DNA from: Candidatus Krumholzibacteriia bacterium
Lineage (GTDB): Bacteria > Krumholzibacteriota > Krumholzibacteriia > LZORAL124-64-63
Direction of reading: 5' to 3'
Assembly (NCBI GenBank): GCA_030632925.1
Contig: DAOVTU010000130.1
Span: forward strand, 1-7,397
DNA: 7,397 bases
Position numbers and translations under genes: made by a program. The notes under the pieces are model-generated. The model worked only from the letters and a program-made list of their open reading frames with translations, searched no databases and was not told the DNA's origin. This document shows positions 1 through 4,714 of this stretch, piece after piece. Position 1 is the first letter of the stretch. The number at the start of each line of letters is the position of its first letter.

Positions 1-23
1 CTGACCGACTGCGCCACGGCGCC
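1..23 (-). tRNA. 5' end of a tRNA gene, truncated by the window edge
   Basis: Read on the minus strand from base 23, the sequence matches the tRNA 5' consensus position by position: a 7-base acceptor strand GGCGCCG, T8, G9, D-stem GCGC (10-13), A14, G15, pyrimidines 16-17, G18 G19, two variable bases, A21, and G22 at the edge. The expected second D-stem strand (GCGC), the anticodon, the T-arm and the acceptor 3' strand lie outside the window, so the amino acid cannot be named. The D-loop spacing fits well, but only 23 bases are visible, so this is a probable call only. Confidence 0.5.
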
Positions 24-45
24 GGGTTTTCGGGGCTGGGGTGTG

Positions 46-270
46 ATGAGCTACCTGGTGGGACGATTGGAAGAAGACCTGGCCGATGTGTTCGGCGATT
101 TGGCCTGTCATTCATTGGCCCGCGAAGATGAAGAAGGGATGCAACAGGTGCTGGCCCGACGTGGATGGTGCAGGTCCGGCAAGCTGGCCAACCATTTTCG
201 CGAAGGCCCAGGCTGGGTTTCAGCCTGCGTGTGGAACGGTCCGGCCGGTCATCTCAAAAAGAGAAGTTGA
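46..270 (+). CDS. Possible small protein of unknown function (doubtful)
   Basis: This is a 74-residue plus-strand frame beginning ATG AGC TAC, with a GTG codon directly before it and GGGG four bases upstream as a weak ribosome site. It is the only frame filling the otherwise empty 24-253 interval. The first half is acidic (GRLEEDLADVFGDLA) and its codons end mostly in G or C, which looks somewhat gene-like. The second half is rich in Trp, Arg and Cys and does not look like a folded domain. It would be convergent with the secreted glycine-zipper protein gene and overlap its end by 17 bp, against the direction of every other gene here. No family is recognised. It may simply be untranslated sequence between the last gene of the left block and the tRNA. 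Confidence 0.2.
   Translation: MSYLVGRLEEDLADVFGDLACHSLAREDEEGMQQVLARRGWCRSGKLANHFREGPGWVSACVWNGPAGHLKKRS
209..227 (-). terminator. Small hairpin downstream of the left block (weak terminator candidate)
   Basis: A perfect 7-bp inverted repeat, CAGGCTG / CAGCCTG, encloses a 5-base loop. It begins 27 bases past the stop codon of the last gene in the left block. Its position suits a transcript 3' end, but no T-run follows on the minus strand (the next bases are GGCCTTCGCG), so it lacks the second half of an intrinsic terminator. It could be an RNA-protecting stem, a Rho-linked stem or chance. Confidence 0.25.
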
Positions 271-850
271 AGCTGACCCTCCAGTCGTCCGAAGCCCGGA
301 TTTTAAATTCGGGGTTCAGGTATTCGTTGAGCTTGGAGAATTTTTCGACCTTAGTCTGACTGCCCAGCAAAGCTCCGATCATGATGCCGGAGACAGCCCC
401 GACTCCGGCGGCGGCGAGCTTGCCGGATATCAGGTTGTTGCTGGATTTGTTCCCATCGGATCCTTGAGCATATCCAATAAAAAGCCCTATGGAACCCCCA
501 ACCAGGGCTCCGGTGCCAGCACTGCTGCGGGTCCCGGTGCTGACCTCGAAATCCTTCAAATCGGCTTTGGCCACCGATATGGTGGTGCCGCTATCGGTCC
601 GCAATTGGATCTCTCCATCGCGCATGCCGGTGTAGGTGCCGGTTTGCCACATGTTGGGCGTGGTGGCACGGCTCCTGAGGCGAACGCGCTGGTCGAGCAG
701 GCGCAGATTTTCGAGAGCCACCACATCACCCGTTGATGGTGCGGGCATCCAACTGGCCTCAGGATCAGCAAACCCAGTTGCCGGCGATCCCATGAAAATT
801 GCACCGACAATCAGGCCAACAATCAAGACAACAGCATGGAACCTGGGCAC
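254..850 (-). CDS. Secreted glycine-zipper protein of unknown function
   Basis: This is a 198-residue protein. Residues 1-28 form a Sec signal peptide: a short basic start, a hydrophobic core VVLIVGLIVGAIFM, and a likely cut after GFA before DPEASW. Residues about 42-104 read as a small beta-rich domain (RVRLRSR, GTYTGMRDGEIQL, TTISVAKADLKDFEVS). Two glycine-zipper stretches follow, at about 111-130 (GTGALVGGSIGLFIG) and 143-163 (GVGAVSGIMIGALLG), separated by a polar loop. A charged tail ends in alternating aromatic residues (SFNFSF), as in many outer-membrane proteins. This layout recalls a widespread family of exported proteins of unknown function whose beta domain precedes paired glycine-rich segments; that match is from memory. 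The start is GTG, chosen because AAAGG sits seven bases upstream and the signal peptide begins there. The MATE gene ends 14 bp upstream, so the two are probably translated from one transcript. An envelope role is likely; no enzyme motif is visible. Confidence 0.8.
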   Translation of the reverse strand: MPRFHAVVLIVGLIVGAIFMGSPATGFADPEASWMPAPSTGDVVALENLRLLDQRVRLRSRATTPNMWQTGTYTGMRDGEIQLRTDSGTTISVAKADLKDFEVSTGTRSSAGTGALVGGSIGLFIGYAQGSDGNKSSNNLISGKLAAAGVGAVSGIMIGALLGSQTKVEKFSKLNEYLNPEFKIRASDDWRVSFNFSF

Positions 851-857
851 GGCAATA

Positions 858-862
858 CCTTT
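858..862 (-). promoter_or_regulatory. Ribosome binding site supporting a GTG start
   Basis: The minus-strand sequence AAAGG lies seven bases before the GTG at 850-848, inside the 14-bp gap after the MATE stop codon (TAG at 867-865). It supports the GTG as the true start of the glycine-zipper protein. The next in-frame ATG (codon 20) would cut the signal peptide in half. Confidence 0.6.
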
Positions 863-864
863 CG

Positions 865-2283
865 CTATGGATTCTGCGATATATCGGATTCGAGTGGGTC
901 TTCATCGGTGTCTTCGTCTGTCGCGATGACAGACTTTTTCCAGTCACTTTTCAAAAACCAGACCAGCGCCACACTGCCCGCGATCAGATTCGACAAGTTC
1001 ATGGCCCACCACAAACCGCTGGGCCCGAGGTCGGTCAATCGGGTCAGCAGGATTGTAGCAGGGATGCGCACGGCCCACAATCGTCCCGAGTTGATCACCA
1101 TCACAGGCACGGTTTTGCCGGCACCCTGGAAGGCGCCAAACAGCACCAAAATCAAACTGAAGGCGAACACCGAAAACGAGGTGATGCGAAACAGATCACC
1201 GCCATAGGCGACCACTTCCGGGTCGGGGATGAACCAGTGGGTGAGCGAGCCGCCATAGAAATAGGTGAGGGTGGTCAGGGGAGCCAGCACGGCGGTAATC
1301 AGCAATGCCGAACGACGCACCGACAAGGCGGCCCGGTCAGGAAAACCCGCGCCCAGATTTTGTCCCACCGCCGTGGCGTTGGCCTGGCCCAGGCCCATGG
1401 CCGGTACCGAAACCATCATGATCACCCGGTGCCCGATGCCGAAAGCCGCCGTCACCGAAGAGCCAAACCCGTTGACGATGCCGATCAGCAAGGTGAAGCC
1501 CAACGAGGTGGCCGTCTGGCCCACCGAAAGCGGCAGACCGATGCGCACGAGCTTCAAGAGCATCTCGGCATCCCATTTGAGATCCTGCAGGCGGATGCGG
1601 AAACCTTTGCCCCACAACAATTCCCGCATGGCCAAAACCGAAGCCAGGAAGCGCGACAGAACGGTGGCGGCTGCGGCGCCGGCCACACCCATGGCTGGTA
1701 TGGGGCCCCAACCGAAGATCAAAATGGGATCCAGGATCAGGTTGATGATCACCGAAATGACATTCACCCGCATGGGGCTGATGGTGTCGCCGAGCCCGAA
1801 GTAGATGCTCTGGTACACATGGAAAATGAACATCAGCGGGATGCCGGCCAGGATCCAGCGCAGGTAGACCAGCGATTGGTCATAGGCATCCGGCGGCGTT
1901 TGCAACAGGCGCAGTAGTGGTTCCGCAAAAATCAAACCCAGGATGGCAAACAGGCTGCCGGCCACCAATTGCAGCAGCAGGCTTTGGCCGGCGGCGCGGC
2001 CCATACGGTTGGGTCGTCCGGCCCCTTTGTACTGGCTGACCAGGGTGGTGCCCGCCTGGCCCAGCCCCATGGCCAGGGCGATGCCCACAAAAACAATGTT
2101 CATGGTGATCGTCGGTGCGACCAGGGCGGTCTTGCCCAGTTTGCCCAGCCAGTAGGCGTCGATCAGGTTGTAGAGAGTCTGCACCAGGAAACTGACCGAC
2201 ACGGGCCAGGCCACCGCCAACAGGTGGCGGGTCATGGGGCCGGTGGTCATGTCACGGCCGTGCAGGTTTGGCGGTGCGGACAA
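865..2283 (-). CDS. MATE family multidrug/sodium antiporter
   Basis: This is a 472-residue integral inner-membrane exporter with about twelve hydrophobic helices, the usual size for a MATE (NorM/DinF/MepA type) transporter, which expels cationic or drug-like compounds using a Na+ or H+ gradient. Visible hallmarks are an N-terminal DMTTGPMTRHLL stretch before helix 1, QTLYNLIDAYWLGKLG in helix 1, NLILDPILIFGWG (171-183, with the family's Asp-Pro at 175-176), GLGQANATAVGQNLGAG (297-313), which echoes the first-half motif MGLGQAGTTLVSQYKGAG (72-89), and GAFQGAGKT (393-401). The C-terminal end (about 464 onward) is a short acidic tail containing TDEDTDEDP. Substrate cannot be told from sequence. 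The start is a TTG: an in-frame stop lies five codons upstream, and the family motif DMTTGP begins before the first ATG (codon 12), so the TTG is preferred although its ribosome site is weak. It lies 78 bp after the serine hydrolase gene and 14 bp before the glycine-zipper gene. The 78-bp gap shows only a poor promoter match (TTGGAG, 15 bases, TATCTT), so read-through from the promoter at 4576-4604 is possible. Confidence 0.95.
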   Translation of the reverse strand: MSAPPNLHGRDMTTGPMTRHLLAVAWPVSVSFLVQTLYNLIDAYWLGKLGKTALVAPTITMNIVFVGIALAMGLGQAGTTLVSQYKGAGRPNRMGRAAGQSLLLQLVAGSLFAILGLIFAEPLLRLLQTPPDAYDQSLVYLRWILAGIPLMFIFHVYQSIYFGLGDTISPMRVNVISVIINLILDPILIFGWGPIPAMGVAGAAAATVLSRFLASVLAMRELLWGKGFRIRLQDLKWDAEMLLKLVRIGLPLSVGQTATSLGFTLLIGIVNGFGSSVTAAFGIGHRVIMMVSVPAMGLGQANATAVGQNLGAGFPDRAALSVRRSALLITAVLAPLTTLTYFYGGSLTHWFIPDPEVVAYGGDLFRITSFSVFAFSLILVLFGAFQGAGKTVPVMVINSGRLWAVRIPATILLTRLTDLGPSGLWWAMNLSNLIAGSVALVWFLKSDWKKSVIATDEDTDEDPLESDISQNP

Positions 2284-2361
2284 AGTGAGGGTCTTTCAGC
2301 TCAGGATCACAGTGGCGTCGACGTTGCAAGATAGCACCGGAACCGGCCCTCCAACAGTTCG

Positions 2362-3450
2362 CTAGTCCAGGGCCACCACCTCAGCCACCAGTTTGGCGAC
2401 CAGTTCCTGCCCACGCGCCGCTTTGTGGTCCAACACGGCACCGGCGATGGTCAGGTCCAATGAAGGCAGGTGAAAAGCAAACGTGTTCCAGAACCCGGTA
2501 TGCCCCCAGGCCAGATGCCCGGACATCTCCTCACGCATCAACCCCAGGCGGTAGGGGCCAGAGCCGCGGTTGGTCATCTGGACCAGGGTTTTTTCGTCGG
2601 CAAACACCTCGCCAGCCAACAATTTACGCATGAACCAAGCCAGGTCCGAGGCGTCGGTCAACAGCCCGCCTCCGCCATACAGGTCCAGGCTGGGGTGCCA
2701 CCCGGTGGTGTCGTAGGGGCCGTAGTATTGGTGCGCGCGCTGGCCGGATGTTGGGGGTGCCGCTTCGTCCAACTCCCACCAGGTCCGAGACAACGCCAAC
2801 TTTTCGTAATCCAACAATTCGTGCACGGCTTGTCCCAGTTTGCGCCCGGTCAGCTTCTCGATGATCGCACCCAGCAGCACATATCCCGTGTCCGAATAAA
2901 TGTATGTCTCACCCGGCTCACCCACCGGATCGCCCCATCCGACGCACAATCCCACCTGCTCCGCCGCCGTCCATACATGCTGGGGGTCTGCCAAAAACAT
3001 CTCGGCATAACGCGGGTCGGCCGGATGTTCGAACAGCCCGCTGGTGTGGCTGAGCACCTGAGCGATGGTCATGGCGTCGAGGTCGTAGCCATCGGCGCGC
3101 AGCAGGGTGGCGTAGTTGTCCGGCAGGTGTTTGGCCAGGGAATCATCCAGGTTCAGTTTGCCCTGTTCAACCAGCCGCAACACACTGGCGGCCACGTAGG
3201 TCTTGGTATTGCTGGCGATGCGGAAAGTGTGCTCGGGACCCAGGGGCGGCGCCGTTTCGGACCGATCCGCCCGGCCGACAGTCAGGGTGGTGTCCCACCC
3301 ACGCGAAGGGCTGATGACGTGGACGACGATGCCGGGGGCCGATGGATTTTCGGCGAGGAAGTTTTCGATGGTCGCCTGGAGCGGGGGCTCGGCGGCTTGG
3401 ACTTGGACGGCCAGGAGCAATATCACCAGGAGTGTTGTGCAGCGCTTCAT
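2362..3450 (-). CDS. Secreted serine hydrolase, beta-lactamase/PBP fold (class C-like)
   Basis: This is a 362-residue protein of the beta-lactamase-related family (Pfam Beta-lactamase, PF00144), which includes class C beta-lactamases, D-Ala-D-Ala carboxypeptidases, esterases and D-aminopeptidases. It has a signal peptide (MKRCTTLLVILLLAVQVQA, cut near residue 19-20). The active-site motifs are present in order: S80-N-T-K83, with S80 as the acyl nucleophile; Y185-S-D187, where many relatives have Tyr-x-Asn; and H317-T-G319 in the position of the KTG box. The conserved SHTSGL (134-139) and a glycine-rich turn near 259-263 are also present. HTG rather than KTG and the Asp at 187 point to a peptidase or esterase rather than a true beta-lactamase, but the substrate is not decided. 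It probably acts in the periplasm. The start was chosen at 3450 because of the signal peptide and an ideal GGAGG six bases upstream; a longer frame from 3576 would add 42 residues lying inside the HNH gene. The HNH gene ends 14 bp upstream. Confidence 0.93.
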   Translation of the reverse strand: MKRCTTLLVILLLAVQVQAAEPPLQATIENFLAENPSAPGIVVHVISPSRGWDTTLTVGRADRSETAPPLGPEHTFRIASNTKTYVAASVLRLVEQGKLNLDDSLAKHLPDNYATLLRADGYDLDAMTIAQVLSHTSGLFEHPADPRYAEMFLADPQHVWTAAEQVGLCVGWGDPVGEPGETYIYSDTGYVLLGAIIEKLTGRKLGQAVHELLDYEKLALSRTWWELDEAAPPTSGQRAHQYYGPYDTTGWHPSLDLYGGGGLLTDASDLAWFMRKLLAGEVFADEKTLVQMTNRGSGPYRLGLMREEMSGHLAWGHTGFWNTFAFHLPSLDLTIAGAVLDHKAARGQELVAKLVAEVVALD

Positions 3451-3456
3451 TCCGAA

Positions 3457-3461
3457 CCTCC
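3457..3461 (-). promoter_or_regulatory. Strong Shine-Dalgarno site of the serine hydrolase gene
   Basis: A perfect GGAGG on the minus strand, six bases before the ATG at 3450-3448 and just after the HNH gene stop (TGA at 3467-3465). It fixes the start of the secreted hydrolase and suggests efficient translation from a shared transcript. Confidence 0.8.
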
Positions 3462-3464
3462 GAC

Positions 3465-4523
3465 TCAGGCGAATAACGGCCTTGAGAGAGCGGCAAAGTC
3501 GTACACCGCAGTCATCTCTCTGATCATCCCTCCTTTTCCAGCATGAATCAACCGATGACACCCCGAACACAAACAAACCAGATTCCCAACCTCATTCGAC
3601 CCACCCTGCGCCCTGGAAACCTTATGATGCACCTCAAGATACCGAGTATGCCCACACCCAGGTCGCTGGCACCGATGCCGGGCCCGCGCCAGCACTTCAC
3701 GCCTTGTCGCCGGCGGAATCGCCGCCTTGTTGCGCTCGCCCGGTACACTGATCCGGCAATCGCACTCAATGCGTTCAAGTTCCCCCTGCCCAACCTCCAA
3801 TTCACCCTTGCTCGTCGCAACCGAAGCCTTTTCACACTCCGGACACTGGTGGATGTGCAACTGCGCCGGCGACCGCGAAACATCCCCCCGGGGGGAACTT
3901 TCAGCGGCAAACGCAGCCATCATTTCCAGCAAGGCCTCAACCTTGTCGGCGGAAGCATTCTTCTTCTTCCGCACCTGCTCCCACAACTCTTCATACCGCG
4001 CGAACTGGGTGGGCGACATCTCCAGGTTCACTCGAACCGGCACCACGGCGGCCGGGCGTTGGCGCGGCACCGGCATCAACGGCGGCTGACCAGCCGACTC
4101 ATCGCGCGCCTCCTGTTTCGCCCGCTTCACTTCACGTTCCAGATCACGGCGCGAATTGTTCAAGGCAAAGTTCAACCAGCCGGCTTCTGTGGCCTTGTCG
4201 GCGATTGGTGCAATCACCCGCGCGGCTGTGTAGCCCAACTCACCCGACTCCACCTTCTCTTTAACCTTGGGCAGCTTCTTCAGCTTCCGGACCAACTGCA
4301 GAAAGTCGCCAGTGCGGCTGGTCGAAAAACCCAACTCGACTTTCGCATACTGATTGATAGAACTGTAACCAAGCTCCTGATACAGCTTGCGGTCGAGAAT
4401 TTCCCCGAACCACAATACGGCACATTGCTGGGCTTTTTCCATGGCTTCCAAAGAAGATTTCAGGGCCTGATGCACCACATTGGCCGACTGGTCGGGGCAA
4501 AACCCGCGGGGTGTTGGGGACAT
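3465..4523 (-). CDS. DUF222-like HNH endonuclease family protein
   Basis: This is a 352-residue cytoplasmic protein with two parts. The helical N-terminal part (about 20-135) contains LYQELGYSSINQYAKVELG and LKKLPKVKEKVESGELGYTA, resembling the DUF222/13E12-repeat region found before many HNH domains. A proline-rich linker (about 144-162) and a helical segment (170-205) follow. The C-terminal part (about 258-320) is an HNH/treble-clef nuclease domain: IPPATRREVLARARHRC, C275/C280, H289-H290, N304, C309-x-x-C312, H313 and H317. The likely zinc cluster is C275, C280, C309 and C312; H290, N304 and H313 are the candidate catalytic residues. Between the two parts, C217-P-E-C220 and C244-D-C246 form a possible second metal site; relatives usually show only a CDA-type motif at the second position. 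The role is unknown: such proteins are often multicopy and may be tied to mobile DNA or DNA repair. The ATG at 4523 has GAAGGA six bases upstream and a promoter about 55-80 bases upstream, so it is the first gene of the left block. Confidence 0.88.
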   Translation of the reverse strand: MSPTPRGFCPDQSANVVHQALKSSLEAMEKAQQCAVLWFGEILDRKLYQELGYSSINQYAKVELGFSTSRTGDFLQLVRKLKKLPKVKEKVESGELGYTAARVIAPIADKATEAGWLNFALNNSRRDLEREVKRAKQEARDESAGQPPLMPVPRQRPAAVVPVRVNLEMSPTQFARYEELWEQVRKKKNASADKVEALLEMMAAFAAESSPRGDVSRSPAQLHIHQCPECEKASVATSKGELEVGQGELERIECDCRISVPGERNKAAIPPATRREVLARARHRCQRPGCGHTRYLEVHHKVSRAQGGSNEVGNLVCLCSGCHRLIHAGKGGMIREMTAVYDFAALSRPLFA

Positions 4524-4575
4524 GGTTTTTCCTTCAGATATAGAGTCTCAATTGGCTTCATTGGGAGGTGGGTAT

Positions 4576-4604
4576 AGTGTACTTGAAGTTGGTCTTGAAG
4601 GCAA
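4576..4604 (-). promoter_or_regulatory. Predicted sigma70-type promoter of the HNH-hydrolase-MATE block
   Basis: On the minus strand, TTGCCT (4604-4599) and TACACT (4581-4576) are separated by exactly 17 bases, each matching four of six consensus bases. Directly upstream of the -35 box lies an AT-rich run (4605-4629, containing TATATATTTTTTAATG) in the position of an UP element, out of keeping with the GC-rich surroundings. Transcription would start near 4569, giving a leader of about 45 bases that carries the HNH gene ribosome site (GAAGGA, 4530-4535). The match is by eye only. Confidence 0.5.
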
Positions 4605-4644
4605 GTTAAAACATTAAAAAATATATAGGTTACGGGGATGTAAG

Positions 4645-4667
4645 TGGCGCGATAATTGCCCGCGCCA
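4645..4667. repeat. Perfect 7-bp inverted repeat between the two blocks
   Basis: The arms TGGCGCG (4645-4651) and CGCGCCA (4661-4667) enclose a 9-base AT-richer spacer. The repeat lies 47 bases beyond the metallopeptidase stop and about 40 bases upstream of the predicted -35 box. It could be the stem of a transcript end for the right block, but the nearest T-run on the minus strand (4616-4621) is over 20 bases further on, too far for an intrinsic terminator. It could equally be an operator for a dimeric regulator. The two readings cannot be separated from this sequence alone. Confidence 0.4.
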
Positions 4668-4682
4668 TTCTCCAAAACCACT

Positions 4683-4714
4683 CCCGAAAACACTCCCAAA
4701 AACACCCAAAACCC
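4683..4714 (-). other. Four G-triplet tract at the metallopeptidase stop codon (possible G-quadruplex)
   Basis: On the minus strand, starting with the last base of the TAG stop codon, four GGG triplets occur at 4714-4712, 4707-4705, 4697-4695 and 4685-4683, separated by loops of 4, 7 and 9 bases that are mostly T with no other GGG. The units look like degenerate copies of a GGG(A/T)GTTTT repeat; a further GTGGTTTTGG follows with a doublet. This satisfies a relaxed intramolecular G-quadruplex pattern in the 3' end of the transcript. No structure has been demonstrated. Confidence 0.4.

Noticed and set aside
86..736. Open frame (216 codons) on the plus strand across the left gap and the glycine-zipper gene
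   Set aside because: Most of it is antisense to a gene with a good signal peptide and ribosome site; low-complexity Gly/Ala sequence is the mirror of the glycine zippers.
877..886. Perfect 10-bp palindrome CGATATATCG
   Set aside because: It falls inside the last codons of the MATE gene, has no second copy nearby, and is short enough to be chance.
904..930. Short direct repeat of an Asp/Glu-Asp coding unit at the MATE C-terminus
   Set aside because: It encodes TDEDTDED in an acidic tail; such tails arise readily and give no sign of a regulatory repeat.
799..1917. Long open frame (372 codons) on the plus strand opposite the MATE gene
   Set aside because: Its translation is rich in Gln, His, Arg and Gly with no domain; it mirrors the codon bias of a clear twelve-helix transporter on the other strand.
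2284..2361. Promoter for the MATE gene in the 78-bp gap
   Set aside because: The best match (TTGGAG, 15-base spacer, TATCTT) has poor spacing and a poor -35 box, so I do not list it as a feature.
2470..3546. Long open frame (358 codons) on the plus strand opposite the serine hydrolase
   Set aside because: No signal peptide, motif or ribosome site; the opposite strand has all catalytic motifs of a known family in order.
3451..3576. N-terminal extension of the serine hydrolase by 42 residues
   Set aside because: It would lie inside the HNH gene and hide the signal peptide; GGAGG six bases before 3450 fixes the shorter start.
3543..4577. Long open frame (344 codons) on the plus strand opposite the HNH gene
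   Set aside because: The composition is Arg/Leu/Pro/His-heavy as expected of an antisense shadow; the minus-strand HNH domain is unmistakable.
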